Source of the DNA: Loripinus fragilis
Lineage: Eukaryota > Mollusca > Bivalvia > Lucinida > Lucinidae
Direction of reading: 5' to 3'
Assembly: GCA_964019695.1 (NCBI GenBank)
Contig: OZ026524.1
Location: 28,808,164-28,872,163 of the forward strand
DNA length: 64,000 nt
Part shown: positions 1 through 12,200 of the stretch, piece after piece
Numbering within the stretch: the stretch's first letter is position 1
Layout of the letters: every line of letters starts with the position of its first letter
Translations under genes and position numbers: made by a program
The notes under the pieces: generated by a model
What the model was told of the DNA's origin: nothing
The model's database searches: none
What the model saw: the letters and a program-made list of their open reading frames with translations, nothing else

Positions 1-22
1 TCGTTATTTTTCATTATTACAG

Positions 23-209
23 TTGTCCTGATGGCTGTTCCTGTCTAGGGATGTCTGTCCGCTGTGCTGAATCAGTCACTAACAATGTTACTATAATACC
101 TACAAGCAGAATGTTCGATGCAAGTCAAAATCCTGGAATTTTTCCATATCTTCCACTACAATCAGATAGCGTCCAATTTGTGATTCATATGAACCTCTCT
201 GGGTGTTAA
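23..209 (+). pseudogene. Damaged copy 1 of the receptor LRR N-cap exon
   Basis: A good acceptor (TTCATTATTACAG) is followed by 61 codons nearly identical to the start of the intact exon at 1795, including the Cys-rich LRR N-cap (CPDGCSCLGMSVRC) and the region up to NLSGC. A TAA at 207-209 then replaces the Glu codon present in the intact exon. Translatable similarity continues past the stop for about 15 codons and then fades. A 35-bp hairpin (293-327) follows. This is probably a dead tandem duplicate. If it were spliced in, it would terminate the receptor before the transmembrane region. Confidence 0.8.
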
Positions 210-349
210 ATTTGTAATCTTTCTTCATCTGTATTTCGTCAACGTCAACACCAGCGTCTTACCATGAAAATACAGGAAGTTTTTGTGTATTAACATTAGA
301 ATCGCATCATTGGTGCGATTCTAATGTTCACTACACAAACCCTACCTTA

Positions 350-905
350 AAAAGTAAGTAATGGTGCAAAGATCAGGAATCGATACAATCAAGTACCACA
401 CCTGACCCAGGATACCAATGGGAAAGTGACAAACTCACAGAAGACACCACAAACGAGAGCCAAGAGGTCAGCCCTTTCCCAGCAGGTGACCACAAAGCAC
501 ATATAAACAGACGCGCACAAAACATAGCAAACACAAGACAGAACAAAAACATAAAAGATCCACAAAAGAAGTACCGCCTTGGAACGGTCAGTAAAATATT
601 TTACTGGAGGGCTTAAACCGGTTTAACGGCGCCAACCTCACCCTTAATTCAGATGTGGATCAAGACACATAGATATTTGGTTTGCATGAAAGACCCCTAA
701 CTTATCAATGCATCATCTCCTAAAACATATAAATCAAGATATAACAAGGAGATAAAGCAAGGATAAGGACTCAACAGTAAATTAAACTGAATACCGGAGC
801 AAAAGAAATCCAACAGGTAAACCCCGGTGGGCTCGACAAACAGCCAAAGCATCAGGCCCCTACCATCTCATCAATAGATAAGTCTTTAAGTCGGAACCAT
901 CATAA
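350..905 (+). mobile_element. Interspersed repeat R1, fullest copy
   Basis: This block interrupts the tandem unit carrying exon copy 1. The uninterrupted counterpart near 1526 runs straight from CCTTAAAA into TTGATTTTATGG, so the inserted part is about 348-905. The block starts AGTAAGTAATGGTGCAAAGA. Related copies, all in the same orientation, lie at 15912, 26972, 45617 and 62526. No protein or terminal inverted repeat was seen. The class is unknown, possibly a SINE-like or non-autonomous element. Confidence 0.7.
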
Positions 906-1199
906 ATTCGATTTTATGGAACACCCAAATTTTATGGCCAGAACAAATTTTCATTTTACCAAAGACGTTTAAGCCATTAAAATACAGCTATAGTTCAGTA
1001 ATCTTCGAGCCATTGAAAATAATAGGTGACTAAATTTTATTTATGACATTGATATTTTGTTTTCGAAATTACAGTTGTAATGATGGCTGTATTTGAGCCA
1101 TTGAAGTTCAGCTATTGTTCTGTGGTATTCCTATGATGTAAAATACATGGTGACTGTGTTTTATGTATTAAATTAAAAGTGTTATTTTCTACATTACAG

Positions 1200-1386
1200 T
1201 TATCCTGATGGTTGTTCCTGTCTAGGAATGTCTGTCCGCTGTACTGTATCAGTCACTAACACTGTTACTATATCACATACAACCATAATGATCGATGCAA
1301 GTCAAAATCCTGGAATTTTCCGATATCTTCCACTGCAATCAGATAGCGTCGAATTTGTGATTCATTTGAACCTCTCTGGGTGTTAA
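1200..1386 (+). pseudogene. Damaged copy 2 of the receptor LRR N-cap exon
   Basis: The layout matches copy 1: acceptor TCTACATTACAG, then 61 codons matching the intact exon, then a TAA at 1384-1386 at the same codon as in copy 1. The first N-cap Cys has also become Tyr (TAT). The following hairpin (1470-1504) is shared with copy 1. The shared stop means copies 1 and 2 are closer to each other than to the intact exon and duplicated after the mutation. Confidence 0.8.
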
Positions 1387-1794
1387 AATTGTAATCTTTC
1401 TTCATCTGTATTTTGTCAACGTCAACACCAACGTCTTACCATGAAAATACAGGAAGTTTTTGTGTATGGACATTAGAATCGCATCCTTGATGCGATTCTA
1501 ATGTTTATACAAAAACCCTACCTTAAAAGTTGATTTTATGGAAGACCCAAATATTGTGACCCAAAAAAATTTTGATGCTACATTGTGAACCAAAGACGTT
1601 TAAGTCATTAAAATCCATCTAAAGTTTTGTAATCTTTGAGTCATTGAAATTATATGGTGACTGAATTGTATCTATGACATTGTTGTTTCGTTTTCAGCAT
1701 TACAGTTGTAGTTCTGTGGTATTCGTGTAATGTAAAACACATGGTGACTGTATCGTATTTGTTAACTTAAAATCGTTATTTCTCTACATTACAG

Positions 1795-3233
1795 TTGTCC
1801 GGAAGGCTGTTCCTGTCTAGGGATGTCTGTCCGCTGTGCTGAATCAGTCACTAGCAATGTTACTATATCACCTACAACCAGAATGATCGATGCAAGTCAG
1901 AATCCTGGAATTTTTCCATATCTTCCCCTGCAATCAGATAGCGTCCAATTGGTGATTCATTTGAACCTCTCTGCGTGTGAAATCCGTAATATATCTTCAT
2001 CTGCATTTCTTCACATGCGAAATTTGATTGTACTTGACTTAAGTTACAATAACTTGGAACTTTTACAGTCAGAAACATTCATCAAACAAACAAAGTTGAA
2101 AACACTTGTATTGGTCAACAATTTGAATTTGTTATCCATAGAACCACTAGCATTTAAGGGATTGAGGTCCATGAAATCGCTGGTGTTGAGAGATATGGTA
2201 TTTGATCGAATACAAATACAATCGTTTGCAACGTTAGTCTTGGAAACGATGGAGATGTCGAATGTTCTTGTTCATCAGATGGAAAGTAATGCCTTTGAAG
2301 AGTTACGAACAGGAAAACTTTGGATGAATACAACTGAGATCATTTCCTTCTCTGGAGATATGTTTAGCGGTTTTGGTCATGTCAATCTTCTTGTGACAAA
2401 CGATTTCAAATACTGTTGTATTAGACCATATTTTTTGGATGAGGAAAAATGTCTTCCACACAAAGATGAGTTTTCTTCATGTGCTGATCTGATGAGGAAT
2501 GCTGTTTTAAGATCGCTTATATGGATCATAGGGCTGTTTGCATTAACTGGCAATGGGTTGTCTTTGTTCTATCGCATGGTGTTTGACAGGGAGAGACTGA
2601 AACTTGGATATGGTATGTTTGTTTCGAATCTAGCTATTTCTGACTTTTTCATGGGTGTATATCTTATCATAATTGCTAGCGCTGATATGCATTACCGTGG
2701 GGAATACAGTCTTTATGATAAGATATGGCGGAATAGTCCTCTTTGTCAGTTTGCTGGCATACTTGCATCGCTGTCAAGTGAAGGTTCTGTAATGTTTATA
2801 GGCTTAATTACTATTGACAGAGTCCTTGTAATCAAGTTCCCACGTGGGGAATATCGCATAACAGAAACGCCCGCCAAATTCTTGACAGGCATTGCATGGG
2901 TATTGAGCGTCATAATATCAATCATTCCGATTATTTTCACTGACTATTTCCAAAATCAGTTTTACTCAAAATCGGGAGTGTGCTTGGCTCTTCCATTGAC
3001 TAAGCAAAGACCCCCTGGTTGGATGTACTCAGTCGTATTGTTTATTGGTTTCAATTTCTTCACCATCATTTTGTGCATATTTGGGCAGTGGATGATTTAT
3101 TATGAGATTGTCTCTTCAAAAGCGACCTTGGCCAGAAGCGCTATTGGACGTAACAACGACTTAAAAGTGGCTCGTAATCTGTTAATGGTAGCAGCGACTG
3201 ATTTCCTCTGCTGGTTTCCTATTGGAATATTAG
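1795..3233 (+). CDS. Receptor exon: LRR N-cap, LRRs, hinge, TM1-TM6
   Basis: The acceptor is CTCTACATTACAG at 1782-1794, and the first whole codon is TGT at 1796. The exon enters with one base of a split codon (the third base). The N-cap has four Cys (CPEGCSCLGMSVRC). LRR-type segments such as LIVLDLSYNNLELL follow. TM1 is near residues 240-262 (GNGLSLF). TM3 is followed by DRVLVI. TM5 lies around YSVVLFIGFNFFTIIL and TM6 around DFLCWFPIGIL. The donor is TTAG/GTAATT at 3234. Reading past the donor gives only a few codons before a stop, which supports splicing here. The ATG at 1823 lies inside the N-cap and is not a convincing start. Confidence 0.9.
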
Positions 3234-6200
3234 GTAATTTGAGTTGGTACCCAGCGACAGGTACAAGTTAGCATGTGCGCACAGTGAGGATTCAAATTAG
3301 TCTGCGTATCTGCACAGCCTAACCAGAATTTTAGTTTTATTGCCTGAAGACGAATTGGACCCTTGGCTTTGCATCGAACGCTCATTAAAGACTCTGATTA
3401 GCATGCGCGGATGCGCAGGCTGATCTGCGTCTTCAATAAACGCACATACTAAAAAAGCCAGTGAGTATGACCATGAAATACCACAATTACATACCGCAGA
3501 CCAACCCACGGCACCATGAGGAAAAGTCACAGAACACTGACTATCACAAGTCATCAGGAAGACAGTTAGAACAATGCAACCAGCTCTTTCTCTTCCCCAT
3601 CAAAATGAATTGCAAAACTAGATGAACACAAAGTACTGTGAGTCTTAAATGCATTTTACTGGCACCAACTCTTAGATCTACATTTTGCTGTTGTTTAAAC
3701 ACAAAAAAATGTTTTGCTCGCATGGAGGCTTCCTAATAATTGCAATATATCATCACAGAGAATTAACACGCTGTGATGATACAACGAAAATCTCAAGTAG
3801 TACCCTTTGTTGAGCCCAGACTCAATTCATAATTATCATAAATCGATACTAGATGGACGTCGTCAAGACAAAAATAGTAAGTGAGTATGATCAGGAAATA
3901 CTACAATTACAAACGGCAGACAACCCCATGGCAACGCGATGAAGAGCCACACAACAATCACGAGACACCAGGAAGACAAGTTTAGCAAAGAAATCAGCTC
4001 TCTCTTCCCCATCAAGATGATTGCAAAACAAGAAGGGACATAAAATAACGTACAACAAAACATTGACAATTACAGACTCCCACAATGGGATTAACAATAA
4101 ACAACAAGTCAGCAACAACTGAACCAACGCCTTAGAAGGGACAGCCGCCTTAGCCACCGGGGGTAAAACCTGTCTTCTGGGTTTCTGACAAAGCGAAACT
4201 CAAAACAGTCTCTTCAGCTACAGAGACTAGCTAGAAAATTGAAATTTCACCTGTAGCAAGTTTTGATATGATGCTTTTCAAAAAACGAACAACAACAGTG
4301 ATGACCAGTCTGTGCGGATGCTCAGGCTGGTCTGTGCCTTTGTTGTTCGCCAATCCCTGTAAACAGGTATTTTTGCGTCGTGTGTGATTTTGTCGTGTGT
4401 GATTTTGTATTGAAAATTAGCATGTCACAATTAAGGTTATATGTGTAAAAGAAAATTGTACTCTAGTTGATTAATGCATGTAAATTATCTTGAAAAGGGG
4501 TCCTTCAGGAAAAGAGAGAAACTGGAATTGTTTTCATTTTCAATGAGTTTCTTCGTGGAAGCTGAGGAATGGATTGTGAAACAAGTCACTTTCATACACC
4601 CTAGCACCAGCTTAAGTGGTATTCTGCTTTTTTGGGACAATACTGCTGAAGGGCCCATAATATGAAAAATGTCAACGCTATATTAAGGTTTGGGGAAAAA
4701 GTCTTCTATCTCTATGCAGCACAATAACAGTCGTTGCAATCTTTAACTTATCTGGGAAAACGGATCCTTCTGAAATAATAAGAACCTACAAAATTAAATT
4801 GGGTATTTTAATGAGAATAAGATAAAGTTCAAAAACTGCTGCTTTTTTTTAATTAAGTAGACCACTGATAAATGTATGTCTTCGGTTCACATAAATTTAA
4901 AAAATGATGGTACCAAGCTTTAGTAAGGCATTACTGGATAATATGGAATGCTTTTGTTGTCATTGTGCAACATTTCATACTGGGTCCTCACTGTTTGCCA
5001 AAGTACCCGTCTACAAATGATCAAGGGCAAGTGTTTTTCCTGTTAGTTTTGATACTTGATACTTTTTGATGTTTTCCTGTTCAATGTTAATTCATATGTA
5101 ATTGCAGGAATTATGGCTTTGCGAGGTTCTGAAATATCGGGAGACGTGTATGCTTGGACAGCGGTACTCATTTTACCCTTTAATTCTGCTTTGAATCCGT
5201 TTCTCTACACACTCACGGCCATTGTTGGAAAGAAGGTAAGTAATTATTCCATTTATATATTTTTTAATTGTTTCGATGTCGGTAATAACCACCTCAAGCA
5301 ATGGCTGCAAGTACTGTGGATGACAATATTCCCTTGTGATTTTTTAAAAATATAAGATTACCTGGGAGGAGCCACTCATATTCTTTCCAATGATGCGATC
5401 ATATTGAATAAATTGTGTACTTGTATACTGATAAAAGCTCTAAATGTAGGTGAGTATTACCAGAAAATGCCCCAATTACAGACTCCAGACAAACCTATGT
5501 GTGGAAGAGACACAGAACACAGACACAATTAAAGTAAAGCCAACCAGAAAGGGATATACAAACCACATCACAAAACAAGGACCCAACACACACAAAAAAC
5601 ACACACAATGGGAACAACAACAAACATTGAATAAACAACAACAGAACTGATTCATTTTCTATGGTATTCAACGTTCTAAAAATTGGCTGTACCCTAGGAT
5701 TTATAGTGTCTATAAATTGACTGACCCTAGGACTTGGTGTCTATAAATTGACTATATCCTAGGACTTGGTGTCTATAAATTGACTGTACCCTAGAACTCA
5801 TAGCATCTATAAATTTACTGTACCCTTGGACTCAAGGTGTCTATAAATTGACTGCACCCTAGGACTCAGTGTCTTTAAATTGACTGTACCCTAGATCTCA
5901 TAGTGTCTATAAATTGACTGTACCCTACGACTCATTGAGTTTAGAAATTGACTGTACCCTACGACTCATGGTGACATGAAATGTTGTTGTTTCTTTTCAG
6001 ACCATGGTACCTGACAGAGATGAGCATGTGAAAACTCTCACATTTCCTAAAGGTATGATTTTATTATCTCAGCTCTTGCTCAACTCAACTCAACTGATTA
6101 TATTTATCATGCTTATTAATGTTAAAATGCCAAAAATGTTGGCATTTTAACTTTTATCAGCATGATAAACACAACATTAAATATACTGATGAACTTAAAA

Positions 6201-9200
6201 AAACGTGCCACCTCCTTAAATGCTATTTTATGTCGAAAATTGGATATTTTCATTATGAGAAAAATAAAATTGACAAGTTCCGTCATTTAGCTTGCATTCA
6301 ATAAGAAAAACGAAACGCTGTAGCTTATGAACGAAAAAAGTTTTCGAACAGATGTTTGTTCTTGAAAGCAAAAGGAAATACAAAATCAAATCATGAAGTT
6401 TTAGGCCTATGGCAACGTTCATTACGTCTATATGACGTCATTGATTTACGACATAATTGGTCGTTTATATCCTAAGGATCAGAAATAATTAAAATCTTTT
6501 TGTTGCCAACAGATACTCCTCAATCAGTTGCATAAAATGCAAAAGTATCACAACATGCGCGTACGTCACCCTTCTGTTATTGATGTTTAAAATTTTAAGA
6601 ATGAAGTTAGCAAAGAAACGCTGCGAATGGGAGTGTAATAAAACGATTATTTCTGAAAACTTTTTGTGTTTTTCTATTTGATAAGACATCTGGCTACCAC
6701 CTAAAAGTGTTTGTTTTCAAATTAAATCAAATTCACATTTGTCAGATGACAATTGTTGAAAAACACTTACATCGACATTACATCAGAATGAACAGCATGA
6801 GCAAATCGAAATCATGACAAATCATGGTCCTTTTTGCAAGAGGATAAAACATGATAAAAAAACATTCTCAAATCAATCATATGGAAGAGACAGAGATTGT
6901 AAAATGGTGCGTTTTTAAAGTCCCTCAGTATAGTTTGAATGCATGAAAAGTCTTTATTTTTCATTATTTTTTTTTTTGTTTTGTTTTGTTAAAATAAAAT
7001 GCTCATTTGAGATGAGCATGAATTTTTTTTTATAATATATGTTTGAGGCCTGTTGCTTATTAAAGAAAAAGTAGTGCCTTGTTACCACCCTGTTATTCAG
7101 ATAAGATTTAAACTCTTGCCAAACACTATATGATAAATTATTACCCTCGTCGTGAAAAATTTTGTTTTGTTGCTGAGCAAACTAGCCTGTACACCTGCGC
7201 AGTCTGATTAGTGCCTTTGTGATTTATATATCTAGATAGAATAAGAGATCAACTGCTTTCGTGATGGCTGAGCACTGCCACTCGACAGCTAGGCCATAAT
7301 GTTCTATTGATTTTAACAAGTATAAGAAGATAGAAGAAGAGCTCTCATTTTTTTATATTTTTTTTTAATTTTTTATTTTTCAAGAAAGATGTAACAGACA
7401 GAACATACATTTACATATTTAAACATTTTCTTACATATTATCCACTTTTTGGGGTCATAAAAACAGAGAAATATGTGTAGAGATCAAATGTGAGGCTATG
7501 ACAAGCATTTCATCCCTTTTTGCAACAAATTTAATGAATTGAATACTACAGGAGCACGTATGTTAGGTTCTTTTTTCATCATATTACACTAAAACAAAAG
7601 CTTTTGCATGTATATGTGTTACCATATTTTACACATTGTATGGAAGTGGCTTGCTGGCACAAGGGGGGGGGGAAGATGTTCAGCAGCCCAAAACACCAGG
7701 GACAAAGCCCATAAAATGCCTTTTCTACCAAATAAGAAATTAATGACAGTAATGAAGTTCTCTAGAACCAACCTCCTAAATTGCTTTGTATTCTGTGCTA
7801 GTTTAATATAAAGTACTTAAAGATTAAAAGTAGAATTAGCAAGGTTTTATGCATTTTTTCATAAGAAAAAATCTCACTGTTATTAAATGACACATTATTT
7901 TGCAAACGTCCTGTACTTATCTATTTGCATACTGGTGAATTGTTCATGTTTTATTTTCGTCTGCTGACTTTCTTCAAAAGTAAGTTTTTAAAAATAAACC
8001 ACCCAGGACCACCATCAGAGTGTCAAACAGTTTGGATCCAGATCAAGACCGACATTCTGTTGGTCTTCATCTTTGTTTAAACTGTTTGCAAAAGGCTATT
8101 GGCAGACGACAAAATTATCCACTGGCATGCAAAGAGTAATAACAGGTAAATACCTTTGTGTTCAATATATTGTCTCATATAGGGATATACATGCATATGT
8201 ATACCATAAATATTAGGACACTTTAAATACATTCAACATGCTATGCCATTTAAACAAAGCAAAAGTAATATTTAAAGGATCTAGTTAGATTCAGTTTTAC
8301 TTTCCAATGCTAAATGGGACACTTTCATTCCTTCAAAAATATTTATTTCTTTTGTTGAGCTTTCAGTTTTGTATTATTTACGGTACATGTAGTCAAAAAT
8401 GTACAGGTAACTTCTAAATTATCTCCCTAAAATAATTTTATTACAAAACATATCTTATTTTTTAAACAATTTCATCAATTTTCGTGATTCCTTAATACTC
8501 TGCATATGGTATGTTCAATAGATATCACCATGCGTACCAAATAAATCAAGAAAACGTGCAGAAATCACTTTTTAAAGCACTTTTTATTTTCATGAAATTT
8601 CAGACCCCCTCCCCTTTCTACCCGCCATAACTCTCCAATGCGTAGGAATTTTGAAAATATTTTGCTAGCTGGCTCTTGCCACTAAATTCACCTATTGCAC
8701 TGATACTACACCTACCACACTTGAAGCTCAAAAACAGCGTTCTGGGAATCAGAAAAATGGGCGTATAAGGCCCAAACCGTCAATGATCCTTAGCAAAACA
8801 TATGTACCTACTACAAGTTTACACTCTTCTGCTCTATCCTTGAGTTACAAATTGTGGGTCCCTATTGTATGATGATGCTTTCGTGATGGCTGAGCACTGC
8901 AACTCGACAGCTTGGCCATAATGTTCTATTGATTTTAACAAGTATAAGTAATGCCATTTGAGCCACGACATGAAAAAACAAAACAAGGTGGTCGCGCGTC
9001 ATGAGGAGACTTGATCCACCCAGGCATCAACTCAAATGATATCTGATCAGAGTCTGTTCTGTCCGCATTAAGAAAGATTGGCAGAGGCCCATGCTGATCT
9101 GAGTCTTTGATTTGCGCATGATCACTTTTTTTGAGTTCTGTGGGTTATGCATTACCTAGTGTCCTTTCTAGTTTTGGAATCATCTTTACAAGGATGAGTA

Positions 9201-12200
9201 GAGCTGGTTGCTTTACTCTTTTTGTCTTCCTGATTTCTTGTGACCGTTAGTGTTCTGTGTCTCCTCCTCACTGTGCCATGGGCTGGTCTGCAGTGTGTAA
9301 TTGGGGTATTTCTCCTTATGATACTTTTTGTTGTGTCATCGTTCATTTTTGCCATCTTCAGGATGGCAACTATCATTGATTAAATTTGCAAACCTGCATG
9401 GTATAACCAGCTAAGTAGTGTTGCATGCAATATCCCTTTCAGTGAATTTATCATTATGGTGTCACAACACTAAAATGATACACCCAGCTCATCACCATCT
9501 CCGCTCACGGAGATGGCGATGAGGTTGGTGTGCCATGTAATAGCTCATCACTTTCGTTTTTAACACTTCTGAAATTTCGCTTTCAAATGTCTGCTGTACT
9601 TTAAGTAAAGTTGTAAATGATCGCAAGCCCTTTTGAAAAGCTTATACATGTTTTTTTATTTATTTCCAGCGCAAGCAGAGGAGATGTTCAGATTTTGGCA
9701 AAGGAAAAATTATTTCCACGAGCGGCCAGAAGGATATATCCCTGTAAACCTAGTGCTAGATAGGACGTTTGATCTTCGCCGCTGTATGACTGTTGCCAGG
9801 GGACTCCTAAAATGTCTAATTGACCTTCATACCCGTGGACTGAGGCAAAATGTCTTATACTTTGAGGATGTGTACGTCAAGGACTGCAACGTAAGTGCAT
9901 GCAAAAAAAACATGATAAGAATGTGTAATCGAAAAAATAATGAAATGTAAGTACATAAATAAACCATGATAAGAAAGTGTAATTAAAAACTATTTTGGAA
10001 TGTAAGTGCATACATAAACCATTATAAGAAAGGATAAGTGAAAATTATTTTGGAATTAACGTTCATACATAAACTTTGATAATAATGGGTAATTGAAAAT
10101 TATTTTGGAATGCAAAGTCATACATAAAGCATGATAAAAATGCGTAATTGAAAATTACTATTGAATGTAAGTTCATGCATAAGTCGTGATAAGAATGCAT
10201 AATTGAAAATTATTTTGGAATGTAAGAGCATATATAAGACATGATAAGAATGGGTAATTGAAAATCATTTTGGATTGTATGATCATACGTAAACCATGAT
10301 AAGAATGCATAATTGAACATTATTTTGGAATGTAAGTTCACACATAAACCATGATATGAATGCATAACTGAAAATCATTTTGAAATGTAAGTTCATATAT
10401 ATACCATGATAAGAATGCATAATTAAAAATCATTTTGGAATGTAAGTTTATATATATACCATGATAAGAATGCATAACTGAAAATAATTTTGGAATGTAA
10501 GCTCATATATATACCATGATAAGAATGCATAATTAAAAATCATTTTGGAATGTAAGCTCATATATATACCATGATAAGAATGCATAATTGAAAATGATTT
10601 AAGTATGTAAGTTCATACCTACACCATGATAAGAAGGCATAATTGAAAGTTATTTTCGAATTTAAGTTCATGCATAAACCATGATAAGAATGCGTAAACG
10701 AAAATTATTTTGGAATTTAATTGCCTGGATACACCATGATAAGAATGCGTAAACGAAAATTATTTTGGAAGGTAAGTTTATACATAAACCATGATAAGAA
10801 AGCGTAATTGAAAATTATTTTGGAATTTAAGTGCATACATAAACCATGATAAGAATGCTTAGTTGAAAATTATTTTGCAATGTAAGTCCATACATAAACC
10901 ATGGCAAGAATGCGTAATTGAAAATTATTTTGGAATGTATTTTCACGCATAAAGCATGATAACAATGCGTAATTGAAAATTTAGTTTTCTTATTTCTCAA
11001 ACAAAACATGTGTTGTGGGTAGCATATGTTTAAACAGATGGGTAAGAAACTAATTTCTCGCACAACAGATCGGGATTTCCGTTTTTTTTACCCATGTGAG
11101 ATCTCACATACCCATGCTAGCCGCATGTCGGTCACACGCAGGCCACACGTCGACCCATGATGTAATTGTGAAGTAAATGACATCACCAAGGTGCATCTCA
11201 GCCATTCAGGATTTTCTGGAGCCGTTTTATGTTCTTTCCATAGAAAATGTTATAATAAATGGTGAGCAAGAATAAAATCCATTATTCTTGTGAGGGTGGG
11301 TTAGAAAAATCCATCCCTCAGGATCACCATTTGTCATCACATCGGTGAACCTAGTGATGGATTTTTCTACCCACCCTCACACTCATGATAGATTCTTATT
11401 TGCAATTTTATAGTCAAGTATTTTGCTTAAGCTCATCTTTGTTTGTTGGTTTTGTGGTTAAACATCCAAGCCAATCATTAAACACACTTTTCCTGCGAAA
11501 AGTTGGACAAGACGGTTAACCATTACTTCATGCGTGTACTTTCAACTGTAACTAGCATCAACCATTCTTATTGCACCTTTGAGTGATATTCCAATGTTTG
11601 AGATCAAATATCTCACAATGCACAAAGTGTACATGCATGCTGGTGCAATAATGCAGTGATTGTATGGTTGTGCGTATGTAAGGGAAGATAATCCACGAGC
11701 TTTAGTCATACAATAACTTACACTTAAAACAGCGAATGGAGGAGAATGACTAAAGTAAGTATATCATAATCAATCTCCACAGTGGCACAAAAGTATGGGC
11801 TAGGCAGGGGTCAAATTCACGACCCCTCGATCAGCAATCAGACACGATACAGATTGCGCTACGGGGCCCAATACCTCATCTATGGTATGATTTCAGTTTC
11901 CAAAAGCAATGTCCACTACAGAATCAGGGGTTTGTCTTTGATTATCAGAAATTTGACAATATTTTAGATAATTTACAGCATTCAACCTTCACGCACTTTG
12001 AAAATAACCTTTCTAAGATATTCTATATTTTTCATTTGCCTGAACTGGAATTCAGAAAGTCAAACAGTGTACTTTTAATTTTCCTCCAGATAAGAGTGCA
12101 TATTGGAAAACTATTTTTTTTTATTTCTCATCCAAAACATATGTTGTGGGTACTCAAAAGAACCAAAACATATGTTGTGGTACTCAAAAGAGCCGTCTTA

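Larger units (their letters stand above)
3234..5107 (+). other. Intron between TM6 and TM7 exons
   Basis: The intron runs from GTAATT to TTGCAG. It contains two copies of repeat R2 (3461 and 3881), a segment at 4178-4270 that resembles 32385-32475, and a hairpin at 4290-4350 whose arms read AACAACAGTG and TTTGTTGTTCGC. No convincing exon was seen between. Confidence 0.8.
6191..9159. other. Intron interior, no exon seen
   Basis: It holds a segment (about 6230-6850) that resembles the inverted-repeat element at 43321-44166, two 73-bp direct repeats (7254-7326 and 8877-8949), a hairpin repeat at 8024-8089 and low-complexity T-rich runs. The open frame at 7608-7811 shows no homology or splice support. 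Confidence 0.6.

Noticed and set aside
1823..1825. ATG as the receptor start
   Set aside because: It lies inside the Cys-rich N-cap, and the frame and acceptor extend upstream to 1795. No signal peptide follows it.
9891..10975. CRISPR array
   Set aside because: Units are contiguous 55-bp repeats without unique spacers, in a eukaryotic intron.
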